Made by a program: the position numbers and the translations under genes
Notes under the pieces: model-generated
Database searches by the model: none
Told to the model about the DNA's origin: nothing
Seen by the model: only the letters and a program-made list of their open reading frames with translations
From: Salinicola salarius
GTDB taxonomy: Bacteria; Pseudomonadota; Gammaproteobacteria; Pseudomonadales; Halomonadaceae
Reading direction: 5' to 3'
Assembly: GCF_002179555.1 (NCBI RefSeq)
Contig: NZ_NHOU01000003.1
Span: 124,001-188,000 of the forward strand
Length of the DNA stretch: 64,000 bases
Shown: in pieces, positions 1 to 8,200 of the stretch
Numbering within the stretch: the first letter of the stretch is position 1
Layout of the letters: every line of letters begins with the position of its first letter

Positions 1-1
1 G

Positions 2-610
2 CCGGATGCGACGATCACCCATACGCTGTCGCGCCAGGACGATGTCTCCTCCCCCGGCGAGGTATGGGAGAGCGACATGCGCGCCAGCATCAAGGTCGCC
101 AGCGGCGAGGAACGGGGCCAGTTCCGGCTGGATGGCGGTCGGGTGCAGGCGCTGGACTACACCAGCGCGTATTCGCTGGTCGGCATCGGTGACGACTACC
201 ATCTGGACAAGGATCAGTTGCAGGCGTTGCCGGATCGCCAGACTGCTCTGTTCGAGCTGTCGCGCAAGGCGCCTGACGCTCGCTGCGCCAACCCGCAGGT
301 GTCGCCCTGCGAACTCGACTACCAGAACCATAAGGGCAAGACGGAGCGGCTTTTCTATCGCGTGACCGACCGCAGCGATATCGAGACGCCGGCCGGCACG
401 TTTCCCGGCGTTACCGTGGATACCTGGGATCCGGACAAGCGCGACCGCCATATCTACTTCACTTTCCACCGAGAGATACCGGGTCTGCTATTGGAGATGC
501 GCTACGTCAAGAAGGATGAAGCGCGCAGCCACCTGACGTTGACCGATCTGACACTGGATCGGCTGAGCGACGCCGCGGACAACGCCGCAAGAAGCACTGC
601 CGAGCAATAA
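2..610 (+). CDS. DUF3108 domain-containing protein (5' partial)
   Basis: The reading frame is open from the left edge of the window, so the true start lies upstream; about 202 codons are visible. The visible part has the character of a periplasmic DUF3108 protein (a beta-rich family found near purine genes in gammaproteobacteria), with the segment DTWDPDKRDRHIYFTFH and a short polar C-terminus. An internal ATG at 77 is not needed as a start because the frame continues through it. A strong rho-independent terminator follows the stop codon. The family call rests on overall resemblance and no function is known for it. Confidence 0.7.
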   Translation, partial: PDATITHTLSRQDDVSSPGEVWESDMRASIKVASGEERGQFRLDGGRVQALDYTSAYSLVGIGDDYHLDKDQLQALPDRQTALFELSRKAPDARCANPQVSPCELDYQNHKGKTERLFYRVTDRSDIETPAGTFPGVTVDTWDPDKRDRHIYFTFHREIPGLLLEMRYVKKDEARSHLTLTDLTLDRLSDAADNAARSTAEQ

Positions 611-666
611 CCGTTCAGCTCTTCTTCCCTCTTTATCCCACATCCTCTAGAGTCTTTAGCCAATCA

Positions 667-696
667 CGGACGCCGATTCATCGGCGTCCGTTTTTT
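667..696 (+). terminator. Rho-independent terminator after the DUF3108 gene
   Basis: A perfect 10-bp GC-rich stem (667-676 with 681-690) with a TTCA loop is followed by six T residues. It lies about 57 bp after the stop codon and closes the upstream transcription unit. Confidence 0.9.
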
Positions 697-743
697 CGTG
701 GCGCGTCATCGCCGATGCGCTACAGGTTCGCTCGGGGGAAATC

Positions 744-1673
744 ATGCTGCTGGGTCTGTTGTGGATATTGCTGCCGTTGATCGTGGGCTATCTCATTCCC
801 GTGCGGCGGACAGGAATTCGTCAGGCCATCGATCGCGGCGTCAGTGCCTCGGTCTACGTGATCCTGCTGCTGATGGGCATCAGCCTCGGCGGGCTCGAGG
901 ATCTGCTTGGCCAGCTGTCGCGCATCGGGACGACCGCGCTGACGCTGTTTCTGGTGATCACGCCGATCAACCTGCTGGCGCTGGCCTGGCTCGCCCGCCG
1001 ACGACTGGCCCGTCGAAAATCGCAGGCGTACGGCGAAGGCAGCGCGGCCCCAGCCGGCAAGCTGCAGGCGATGCTGGGTTCGTTGCAACTGGCGGGCGTG
1101 GTGCTTCTCGGCGTCTGTCTGGGCGCGGGCGCCCAGCTCCTGGGCTGGCATCTGGCCTCGCTGGCGGAAACGCTGGCGACCTGGGCGCTCTATGCCCTGC
1201 TCTTCCTGATCGGCTGCCAGCTGCGCAATTCCGGGCTGGGGCTGCGCCAGATCCTGCTCAACCGGCTGGGGCTGGCCATCGCGATGACGGTGTTCCTGAG
1301 TTCGATGCTGGCGGGGCTGATCGCGGCACCGCTGCTGCAATTGCCATGGAATCAGGGCATGGCGATGGCGGCCGGGTTCGGCTGGTATTCGCTGTCGGGG
1401 ATTCTGATCGGCGACCAGCTCGGGCCGGTGCTCGGCGGCGCGGCCTTCTTCAATGATCTGGCCCGCGAGCTGCTCGCCTTCCTGCTGGTGCCGCTGTTCA
1501 TTCGGCGCGCCGTGCCGCTGGCGATCGGCTACGCCGGCGCCACTTCCATGGACGTCAGCCTGCCGGTGATCCAGCAGTATGGCGGCATTACCTGCGTACC
1601 GCTGGCCATCGTCAGCGGCTTTCTGCTGTCGCTGCTGTCGCCGCCGCTGATTCTGTTGCTGCTGTCGTTCTGA
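744..1673 (+). CDS. lysO: LysO-family lysine exporter
   Basis: This 309-residue, very hydrophobic protein has the length and pattern of the LysO (YbjE, formerly DUF340) family, which exports L-lysine across the inner membrane. It shows about eight membrane segments, a basic cytoplasmic loop near residues 90-100 (LARRRLARRK), and the conserved block GWYSLSGILIGDQ followed by FFNDLARE, which carries the acidic residue typical of the family. The ATG at 744 is preceded by a GGGGGAAA-like ribosome site. It stands alone between two other transcription units. Substrate specificity is inferred from the family. Confidence 0.85.
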   Translation: MLLGLLWILLPLIVGYLIPVRRTGIRQAIDRGVSASVYVILLLMGISLGGLEDLLGQLSRIGTTALTLFLVITPINLLALAWLARRRLARRKSQAYGEGSAAPAGKLQAMLGSLQLAGVVLLGVCLGAGAQLLGWHLASLAETLATWALYALLFLIGCQLRNSGLGLRQILLNRLGLAIAMTVFLSSMLAGLIAAPLLQLPWNQGMAMAAGFGWYSLSGILIGDQLGPVLGGAAFFNDLARELLAFLLVPLFIRRAVPLAIGYAGATSMDVSLPVIQQYGGITCVPLAIVSGFLLSLLSPPLILLLLSF

Positions 1674-1748
1674 CCCGCGTCGACGCTGTTCTCTACGACC
1701 ATGGGCTTAGGGTGCTCGCCAGCCCCGGCATGATAATCTCCCCCGAAA

Positions 1749-1760
1749 GTTACCGGTAAC
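1749..1760. promoter_or_regulatory. GntR operator upstream of gntR
   Basis: The 12-bp perfect palindrome GTTACCGGTAAC lies 33 bp before the gntR start codon. It matches the core of the known Escherichia coli GntR operator and is identical to the site at 3481-3492, which suggests autoregulation. Confidence 0.8.
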
Positions 1761-1793
1761 ACCGGACAGAATAATCGATTTGCGGGGATCTCC

Positions 1794-2801
1794 ATGCCAC
1801 GTCGTTCTTCAGGACGCGTGACGCTGCAGCATATTGCCGAACGCGTCGGCGTTACCAAGATCACGGTATCGCGCGCCCTGCGCGAGCCGCATCTCGTCTC
1901 CGCGGCGCTGCGACTGCGCATCGAATCCGCCATCGACGAACTCGGCTATATCCCCAACCACTCCGCCGGGGCTTTGGCCAGCGGGCGGTCGCACAGTGTC
2001 GCGCTGTTGATCCCCTCGCTCTCCAACGCCGTGTTCTCGGAAATCCAGCGCGGGATCGAGGAAGGGTTGGGCCAGGCCGGCTATCAGGTATTGATTGGCC
2101 ATACCGGCTACTCGATCCTCGAGGAAGAGCGGCTGATCGACACCTACCTGAGCTATGGCGTCGAGGCGCTGATTCTTCCCGGCACCCGCCACACCGACCA
2201 CGCCCGTCGCCTGCTGGCCCGCGCGCGCGTGCCGGTGGTCGAGACGCTGGAGCTGACCGAGACGCCGCTGGATATCAATGTCGGGCTCGATCAGCACGAA
2301 GCCGGCAAGGCGATGACGCAGGCCTTTCTCGATCGGGGCCACCGAAAGATCGGCTTTCTGGGCGCACGCATGGATTATCGGGCGCAATTGCGCATGGCAG
2401 GGTGGGAGGCGGCCATGCGCCAGGCGGGGCTGTCGGCCGAGCGCTGCCTGACGACGCCGCATCCGTCTTCCTATCGGCTGGGCGGGGAGATGCTGGCTTC
2501 CATGCTGGAGCGCTGGCCGGATCTGGAGGGCATCTTCTGTGGCAACGACGACCTGGCCGCGGGGGCGCTGTTCGAATGCCAGCGTCGCCGCCTCAACGTG
2601 CCGGATCAGCTGGCCCTGGCCGGCTTCAACGGGCTGGACATCACCGAGGCGACCGCGCCGCCACTGGCGACGGTCGTCACGCCCCGGCGCGGCATCGGGG
2701 ACACCATCGCCAGACGCCTGCTGGCACGCCTTCAGGGCGCGCCGCTGCAATCCACCAGCGAAAACCTGGGGTTCCGGATTCGGCGTGGCGGCAGTCTGTG
2801 A
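1794..2801 (+). CDS. gntR: LacI-family gluconate repressor GntR
   Basis: This 335-residue LacI/GalR-type repressor has an N-terminal helix-turn-helix at about residues 9-55 (HIAERVGVTKITVSRALREP, then the hinge helix IDELGYIPN) and a periplasmic-binding-protein-like effector domain from about residue 65. Gluconate kinase and a gluconate permease next door, and two identical GTTACCGGTAAC palindromes in the region, support the GntR assignment. By family knowledge it represses gluconate uptake genes and releases DNA on binding gluconate or a derivative. It is convergent with gntK. Confidence 0.9.
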   Translation: MPRRSSGRVTLQHIAERVGVTKITVSRALREPHLVSAALRLRIESAIDELGYIPNHSAGALASGRSHSVALLIPSLSNAVFSEIQRGIEEGLGQAGYQVLIGHTGYSILEEERLIDTYLSYGVEALILPGTRHTDHARRLLARARVPVVETLELTETPLDINVGLDQHEAGKAMTQAFLDRGHRKIGFLGARMDYRAQLRMAGWEAAMRQAGLSAERCLTTPHPSSYRLGGEMLASMLERWPDLEGIFCGNDDLAAGALFECQRRRLNVPDQLALAGFNGLDITEATAPPLATVVTPRRGIGDTIARRLLARLQGAPLQSTSENLGFRIRRGGSL

Positions 2802-2822
2802 CCGACATCACGCCTCCAGACT

Positions 2823-3356
2823 TCAGCTCTCGGCGGCGAGAAAGCGCTTCTCGAGCCTCAACACCGCTTCGTTGACTACCTGATCGAGAGTGCCGGCGAT
2901 ATCGACGGTGACGGCTTCGTCATCGCCCGGCGCCTCGAGTGTCGCCAGCTGGCTGTCGAGCATCGCCTCGCCCTTGAAGAAGTGATCCTGACGCGACTGA
3001 ATGCGCTGCAGCAGCAGCTCGCGGCTGCCGGCGAGGTGAACGAACGTCAACGCCTCGTCGCCCTTGCGCAGGGTATCGCGGTAGCGCTTCTTGAGCGCCG
3101 AGCAGCCGATGACCAGCGTTTCGCCCTGCGCCCTGGCTTCGGCCAGAAACGACGCCAGCCGTTCGAGCCAGCCGGCCCGATCATCGTCGTCGAGGGGCTC
3201 GCCGCGAGACATCTTGGCGACGCTCTCCGGCGAGTGGTAATCGTCTCCGTCCAGGAACCGCCCACCCAGCGCGGTCGCCAGCCGCTGCCCGACTTCGGTC
3301 TTGCCGCAGCTCGATACGCCCATCACGACGATGCGCTGACCCATCTTTGCGTCCAT
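2823..3356 (-). CDS. gntK: Gluconokinase
   Basis: Gluconokinase phosphorylates gluconate to 6-phosphogluconate and so feeds the Entner-Doudoroff and pentose phosphate routes. The protein has 177 residues, as usual for the thermoresistant GntK family, with a P-loop GVSSCGKTEVG near the N-terminus and the motifs FLDGDDYH and CSALKKRYRDTLR that bind substrate. I place the start at ATG 3356 because GGAAGG lies 7 bp before it; a start eight codons upstream lacks such a site. The gene is divergent from gntT, and the two share one intergenic operator. Confidence 0.93.
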   Translation of the reverse strand: MDAKMGQRIVVMGVSSCGKTEVGQRLATALGGRFLDGDDYHSPESVAKMSRGEPLDDDDRAGWLERLASFLAEARAQGETLVIGCSALKKRYRDTLRKGDEALTFVHLAGSRELLLQRIQSRQDHFFKGEAMLDSQLATLEAPGDDEAVTVDIAGTLDQVVNEAVLRLEKRFLAAES

Positions 3357-3480
3357 GACGTTGCCTTCCGATTGTTGCATGTATGATTCGTGCCGTTTCG
3401 TTTGCTGACTCGCCTATCGGCCTAAACCGATTCGGCCACGGTTGTCTCTACACCTTTAGGCGCATTGTTGAGATCCAGCT

Positions 3481-3492
3481 GTTACCGGTAAC
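3481..3492. promoter_or_regulatory. GntR operator between gntK and gntT
   Basis: Second copy of the palindrome GTTACCGGTAAC, with flanking TG and AT as in the enteric consensus. It lies in the 231-bp gap between divergent gntK and gntT, 95 bp before the gntT start, and could control both. Confidence 0.8.
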
Positions 3493-3587
3493 ATTCATTT
3501 TCGCCAACTCCACCGCGAAGCACAACGCCACCAAGGGCGTATATCCCGTCTTGGCACCGTGTGCTCTCACCAAGGAATTCGTTTGAC

Positions 3588-4934
3588 ATGGATAGCCCAA
3601 CATCCCTGATCCTTGCCGCGCTGGGCAGCATCATCGTGCTGCTCTATCTGGTCATGAAGCTGCGCCTGCACGCCTTCGTCGCCCTGCTCGTCGTCAGTGG
3701 CCTGGTCGGGCTGGCCACCGGCATGAATGTCGAGGAACTGCTGGATACCGTCGAGAAAGGCATGGGCGGCACGCTGGGGTTCGTCGCGACCGTCGTCGGG
3801 CTTGGCGCCATGTTCGGCAAGATGCTGGAGGTCTCCGGCGGTGTCGACCGGCTGGCCAATACGCTACTGGACAAGTTCGGCGAAAACCGTTCGCAGTGGG
3901 CGATGGGCGTCACCGGTTTTCTGGTAGCAATTCCCGTGTTTCTGGATGTCGCCTTCATCATCCTGGTGCCGCTGATCTACGCCCTGACGCGTCGCACCGG
4001 TCGCTCGCTGCTCTACTACGGCATTCCGCTGCTGGCGGGTCTCGCCGTGACCCACTCGTTCATTCCGCCGACGCCGGGCCCCATTGCCGTCGCCAAGCTG
4101 ATCGGTGCCGATCTCGGCTACGTGATCCTATTCGGCGCCATCGCTGGCCTGCCGGCCATGATCATCGCCGGGCCGCTATTCGGGCGCTGGATCGGCAAGC
4201 GCATCGATGCGCAGATCCCCGACTACATGGAGCTGCCGAAGAATGATATCGATACCACAGGCCTGCCCAGCTTCAAGCTGATCCTGTCGATCATCCTGCT
4301 GCCGCTGGCGCTGATCGTGCTCAACACCGTTTCCGGCGTGATCCTGCCGGAAGAGAGCCCAGTCCTGGCCGCCCTAACCTTCCTCGGCCACCCGTTCGTG
4401 GCACTCACGCTGGCCACGCTGCTTGCCTTCACGCTGCTGGGCACGCGCCGCGGCATGAAGCGGGAGCAGGTCATGGAAGTCGCCACCAAGGCGCTGGAGC
4501 CGGCCGGCATCATCATTCTGGTCACCGGGGCCGGCGGCGTCTTCAAGCAGGTGCTGATCGATTCCGGCGTGGGCGAAGTGATGGGCAACATCATGGCCGA
4601 AAGCGCCCTGCCCCCGATCCTGCTGGCGTTCCTGATCTCCACCGCGGTGCGCGTGATTCAGGGTTCGGCCACGGTCGCGATGATTACCGCTGCCGGCCTG
4701 ATGGCGCCGGTCATCACCACGCTCAACCTCGACGGCCCGGTGCTCGGTCTGCTGGTGATCTCGATCGCCTCCGGCGCCACGGTACTGAGCCACGTCAACG
4801 ACTCCGGGTTCTGGCTGGTCAACCGCTACTTCGGCCTCACCGAAGCGCAGACCCTGAGAAGCTGGACGGTGATGGAGACCATCATCGGGCTGGTCGGGCT
4901 GGTCATGTCGCTGATCATCGGGCTGTTCGTCTGA
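3588..4934 (+). CDS. gntT: Gluconate:H+ symporter, GntP family
   Basis: This 448-residue inner-membrane permease of the GntP family carries gluconate into the cell for GntK. It has about 12-14 hydrophobic segments and the family signature around residues 153-165 (THSFIPPTPGP), plus the C-terminal motif ATVLSHVNDSGFW. I chose ATG 3588, which has an AAGGAA site 10 bp upstream, over an in-frame start nine codons earlier. Its terminator lies 25 bp after the stop and runs directly into the 18-bp minisatellite. Whether the specific paralogue is GntT, GntU or GntP cannot be told from sequence alone. Confidence 0.9.
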   Translation: MDSPTSLILAALGSIIVLLYLVMKLRLHAFVALLVVSGLVGLATGMNVEELLDTVEKGMGGTLGFVATVVGLGAMFGKMLEVSGGVDRLANTLLDKFGENRSQWAMGVTGFLVAIPVFLDVAFIILVPLIYALTRRTGRSLLYYGIPLLAGLAVTHSFIPPTPGPIAVAKLIGADLGYVILFGAIAGLPAMIIAGPLFGRWIGKRIDAQIPDYMELPKNDIDTTGLPSFKLILSIILLPLALIVLNTVSGVILPEESPVLAALTFLGHPFVALTLATLLAFTLLGTRRGMKREQVMEVATKALEPAGIIILVTGAGGVFKQVLIDSGVGEVMGNIMAESALPPILLAFLISTAVRVIQGSATVAMITAAGLMAPVITTLNLDGPVLGLLVISIASGATVLSHVNDSGFWLVNRYFGLTEAQTLRSWTVMETIIGLVGLVMSLIIGLFV

Positions 4935-4959
4935 CCCGACACGCGCCATGCGATACAAG

Positions 4960-4997
4960 ACGCCCGCTGTGGAGAGTTTTCCGCAGCGGGCGTTTTT
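4960..4997 (+). terminator. gntT terminator
   Basis: A 10-bp stem ACGCCCGCTG/CAGCGGGCGT (4960-4969 with 4984-4993) is followed by TTTTT. Its tail GGGCGTTTTTCATGGATCA resembles the repeat unit that starts at 4999, so the minisatellite probably arose by duplication of this tail. Confidence 0.85.
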
Positions 4998-4998
4998 C

Positions 4999-5484
4999 AT
5001 GGATCAGGCGTCTTTCATGAATCAGGCGTCTTTCATGAATCAGGCGTCTTTCATGAATCAGGCGTCTTTCATGAATCAGGCGTCTTTCATGAATCAGGCG
5101 TCTTTCATGAATCAGGCGTCTTTCATGAATCAGGCGTCTTTCATGAATCAGGCGTCTTTCATGAATCAGGCGTCTTTCATGAATCAGGCGTCTTTCATGA
5201 ATCAGGCGTCTTTCATGAATCAGGCGTCTTTCATGAATCAGGCGTCTTTCATGAATCAGGCGTCTTTCATGAATCAGGCGTCTTTCATGAATCAGGCGTC
5301 TTTCATGAATCAGGCGTCTTTCATGAATCAGGCGTCTTTCATGAATCAGGCGTCTTTCATGAATCAGGCGTCTTTCATGAATCAGGCGTCTTTCATGAAT
5401 CAGGCGTCTTTCATGAATCAGGCGTCTTTCATGAATCAGGCGTCTTTCATGAATCAGGCGTCTTTCATGAATCAGGCGTTTTCC
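4999..5484. repeat. 18-bp minisatellite, 27 units
   Basis: Tandem array with the unit ATGAATCAGGCGTCTTTC. The first unit (4999-5016) differs by one base (ATGGATCA...), 25 units (5017-5466) are identical, and the last (5467-5484) ends in TTTTCC. Because 18 is a multiple of three, one frame stays open as repeated MNQASF. That ORF would begin inside or before the gntT terminator hairpin, no unit has a ribosome-binding site, and no known domain is present, so coding is doubtful. Each unit contains the 8-bp palindrome TTCATGAA and the dyad TGAATCA, so a protein-binding array is possible. The array fills the gap between convergent gntT and cca. Confidence 0.97.
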
Positions 5485-5514
5485 ATGGACCGGACCGACA
5501 TCGGGCCAACGACC

Positions 5515-6696
5515 TTATGACGTTCCCAGCGCTTCCCGCACTGTTTCCTTCCGCCGTCTGGATAGCTCTTCGCCCAGCGCCGGCCCGCGAAAGCCTTCGT
5601 CGAGCAGCGCCTTCGGCACGATCTGCGAGGCAAGCCGCCAGGCCAGCACCAGATCGTCCGCCAGGCTGCCGTCGTCGTGGGCGATCAGGGCCAGCAAGGG
5701 CGCGACCCGTTCGGGGCGTCGCCAGGCATCGATGGCGTCGAGCCAGGCCATGATCGTGCCGGCATGGTCCGTTTCGACACCGGGCCGCTGCCCACCGATC
5801 TGCTGGCGCAACCGGTAGGACAGCGCTGCCAGCCGCATGGCATCACGGAACGCATTGGGTGCCTTGACGGCGTCGTTGAGCCGGGACTGCTCGTCGTCCT
5901 GCAGGTGCTCGCCGAGCCGCGCCCAGCGCCAGAGCGTCAGCGGGTAGGCAGCCGATGCGTCGGGGACGTGCTCGAGTCGCGCCAGCACCTGTTCCAACGT
6001 CGGGGTCGACAGGGGCGGCATCAGCTCCGCCAGGGCGCCGCAGGATTCCAGCGTCTGGAAATAGGCAGCGGGATCGGCTTCCCCCAGCGCCTTGTGCGTC
6101 TCGGTCCAGACGCGCTCGGCAACCAGGTACGACATCTCGCCGCTGTCGGTGAGCTGGCGCATCAGGGTCATCGTCTGCGGGGCGATGGTGAAACCCAGCT
6201 TGCGATAGCGGGCCAGAAACCGGGCCGCTCGCAATACCCGCAGCGGGTCCTCGACGAAGGCGGCCGAAACATGCCGGAGCTGCCTGGCCTCGAGATCGGC
6301 AGCGCCGCCGTAGGGGTCGACCAGTTCACCGGCAGGCGTCTCGGCCATCGCATTGATGGTGAAATCACGCCGCGCCAGATCGGCCTCCAGCGTCACGTCG
6401 GGGCTGGCGTGGACCTCGAACCCGGTATAGCCGCGCCCCTGCTTGCGCTCGGTGCGGGCCAGCGCGTACTCCTCGTGGGTGTCGGGATGGAGAAAGACCG
6501 GAAAGTCCCGGCCGACCGATTTGAACCCGCGCTGACGCATCGCTTCCGGCGTCGCGCCGACCACGACCCAGTCCCGGTCGCCGATCGGCCAGCCCAGGCG
6601 GGCATCGCGGACGGCGCCGCCCACGAGATAGACCTCCAGCCCGTCGAGCCTGGGATCGGTTTGAGGGTCGAGACGCGAATCGGGTTGCGTACTCAT
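5515..6696 (-). CDS. cca: CCA tRNA nucleotidyltransferase (no HD domain)
   Basis: This enzyme adds or repairs the 3' CCA of tRNAs using CTP and ATP. The N-terminal class II nucleotidyltransferase core is intact: VGGAVRD, the metal-binding GDRDWVVVG, LARRDFTINAMA, the neck motif EDPLRVLRAARF and the ERVWTE helix. At 393 residues it is shorter than enterobacterial Cca (412 residues), and the HD phosphohydrolase motifs (IHTL and CHDLGKG in E. coli) are absent. The C-terminus (AIDAWRRPERV, ELSRRRKETV) still matches the family. The ATG at 6696 has GGAG about 8 bp upstream. It is the last gene of the lptD-to-cca series. Confidence 0.93.
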   Translation of the reverse strand: MSTQPDSRLDPQTDPRLDGLEVYLVGGAVRDARLGWPIGDRDWVVVGATPEAMRQRGFKSVGRDFPVFLHPDTHEEYALARTERKQGRGYTGFEVHASPDVTLEADLARRDFTINAMAETPAGELVDPYGGAADLEARQLRHVSAAFVEDPLRVLRAARFLARYRKLGFTIAPQTMTLMRQLTDSGEMSYLVAERVWTETHKALGEADPAAYFQTLESCGALAELMPPLSTPTLEQVLARLEHVPDASAAYPLTLWRWARLGEHLQDDEQSRLNDAVKAPNAFRDAMRLAALSYRLRQQIGGQRPGVETDHAGTIMAWLDAIDAWRRPERVAPLLALIAHDDGSLADDLVLAWRLASQIVPKALLDEGFRGPALGEELSRRRKETVREALGTS

Positions 6697-6733
6697 CGTC
6701 TGGCTCCGTAGTCAGTGCGGGGCGAAAACCTAA

Positions 6734-6876
6734 GGAAGCGCTGAATAAATAGGCGAACGAGATGAGGCGCAAGGCGCACGGCACACAGAAGACGAGACAT
6801 AACATGGGGTTAGGCGAGTCTTCGAGTACCGCGCAACGTAGCGATTCGCTCGTGCAGGCATTTATGCAGTGGTTCC
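6734..6876. mobile_element. IS5-like MITE (143 bp)
   Basis: A 143-bp non-coding element with 17-bp imperfect terminal inverted repeats, GGAAGCGCTGAATAAAT on the left and the complement of GGAACCACTGCATAAAT on the right (14 of 17 match). It is flanked by the 4-bp direct repeat CTAA at 6730-6733 and 6877-6880. IS5-group elements are known to duplicate CTAR and to begin with GGAAGG, so this is probably a non-autonomous derivative of an IS5-type element. The right target repeat contains the glpE stop codon, so the insertion is just behind glpE and harmless to it. Confidence 0.8.
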
Positions 6877-7203
6877 CTAACGTTCGACGCTCTCGGGCCG
6901 ACGATGCGCCCAATCCACGAAGCCGCCATCCAGGCTGTAAACCTCGTCGAAGCCTTGCCCCGCCAGCCAGCCCGCGGCCTGCTGGCTGGAGTGGCCGTGA
7001 TAGCAGACCACCACCAGCGGCGTTTCGCTGGGCGTGTTGTCCACCAGTTCCGCCACCGTGGTGTTGTCGAGATGGCGGCTGCCGGGAATGTGCCCCTGCG
7101 CGAAGCTCAACGGATCGCGGATGTCGACCAGCTGCAACGGGCGCCCCTCGCTCAGCCACTGCGCCAGCGTCGCCGGGTCGAGATGTTCGAAAGACTGGGT
7201 CAT
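6877..7203 (-). CDS. glpE: Thiosulfate sulfurtransferase GlpE (single-domain rhodanese)
   Basis: This 108-residue single-domain rhodanese transfers sulfane sulfur from thiosulfate to thiophilic acceptors in the cytoplasm. It has the N-terminal VDIRDPLSFAQGHIPGS motif and the six-residue active-site loop CYHGHS with nucleophile Cys67, as in GlpE. It follows apaH in the same orientation. Its stop codon TAG is made from the CTAA target duplication of the neighbouring MITE; the other target copy shows the same codon, so the stop existed before insertion. Confidence 0.88.
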   Translation of the reverse strand: MTQSFEHLDPATLAQWLSEGRPLQLVDIRDPLSFAQGHIPGSRHLDNTTVAELVDNTPSETPLVVVCYHGHSSQQAAGWLAGQGFDEVYSLDGGFVDWAHRRPESVER

Positions 7204-7239
7204 GGGTCGCTCCTGAAAGAATGGTGACTAGCGTACAGC

Positions 7240-8094
7240 TCAACGGCTTGAAGCGGCGGCGGGCACGGCGATCCGTTCGCCACTGTCGAGATCGAGTGCG
7301 GTCAATGATCCTCCCCATACGCAACCGGTGTCCAACGCCTGCGCGTTGATTCGCGCTCCCGGCGTGCGACCTTCCAGCGCCGCCCAGTGGCCGAACAGCA
7401 GCGTGAGCCTGCCACCGCCGGCAAGTTCATCGTGACGCGGATAGGTGAACCAGGGCGCGAAACCGGCCGGGGCGCTGTCCAGCCCCTCCTTGGCAGCGAA
7501 GTCCAGCGTGCCGTCGTCGGCGATGAAGCGCATGCGGGTAAAGACGTTGACGATGGCTCGAATCCGATCCTCGCCGGTCAGCTCGGGCGTGAACCGGGCC
7601 GGACGGTTGCCGTACATCACGCTCAGGAACGCATCCACCTCGTCGCCGCGCAGGACCGCTTCCGCTTCGGCAGCGAGTTCGGCAGCCTCGGCGAGCGACC
7701 ACTGCGGCAACAGGCCGGCGTGGGTCATCACATAGCCATTTTTGACAGGGCCCCGCTCGCGATCGGCGACCAGCAGCGGCTGGCCGCGCAGCCATTCGAG
7801 CATCTCCGAGCGGTCCGGGGCTTCGAGAATGTCCGTCAGGGTGTCGTTGCGCTTGAGCTTGCCGTGGCCTCGCGCCACCGCCAGCAGGTGAAGATCGTGA
7901 TTGCCCAGCACCACGCTGGCGGCGCCATCCAGGGCGACGCTCCTGCGCAGGCAGCCGAGCGAGTCCGGGCCGCGATTGACCAGGTCGCCCGCCAGCCACA
8001 GATGATCCCGCGAGGGCGAGAAGTCGAGACGTTCGAGCAGGGCTTCGAATTCGGCGTAACAGCCCTGCAGATCGCCGATTGCGTAGGTCGCCAT
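7240..8094 (-). CDS. apaH: Symmetrical bis(5'-nucleosyl)-tetraphosphatase
   Basis: ApaH hydrolyses Ap4A to two ADP, and it also removes Np4-type caps from RNA. The 284-residue protein has the metallophosphatase motifs GDLQGC near residue 7, GDLVNRGPDS at about residue 36, GNHD, and THAG, and the C-terminal FGHWAALEG with DTGCVWGG. The start is ATG 8094, with GAGGAAG 3-9 bp before it; the longer open frame upstream has no family similarity. It lies after apaG in the conserved surA-pdxA-rsmA-apaG-apaH order. Confidence 0.95.
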   Translation of the reverse strand: MATYAIGDLQGCYAEFEALLERLDFSPSRDHLWLAGDLVNRGPDSLGCLRRSVALDGAASVVLGNHDLHLLAVARGHGKLKRNDTLTDILEAPDRSEMLEWLRGQPLLVADRERGPVKNGYVMTHAGLLPQWSLAEAAELAAEAEAVLRGDEVDAFLSVMYGNRPARFTPELTGEDRIRAIVNVFTRMRFIADDGTLDFAAKEGLDSAPAGFAPWFTYPRHDELAGGGRLTLLFGHWAALEGRTPGARINAQALDTGCVWGGSLTALDLDSGERIAVPAAASSR

Positions 8095-8200
8095 GCGCTT
8101 CCTCGTGTCGGTGGTGCGATCTCGTATTGATGGTGCGATCGGGAGCGGCGATTCGCTGCCGTTCGAGACGCGGCCGAGATGGTCGATTCGACCGCCTCGA

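Noticed and set aside
720-1340. Long antisense frames over many genes (for example opposite lysO, lptD, rnr, fadH and the symporter)
   Set aside because: High-GC genes produce long shadow frames; these have Arg/Gln/His-rich compositions, no ribosome sites and no family resemblance.
4999-5484. CRISPR array
   Set aside because: The units are contiguous with no spacers and no cas genes are nearby.
4948-5520. A 190-codon ORF of MNQASF hexapeptides
   Set aside because: It starts before and runs through the gntT terminator hairpin, has no ribosome site, and is open only because the repeat period is 18. Kept as a repeat, not as a gene.
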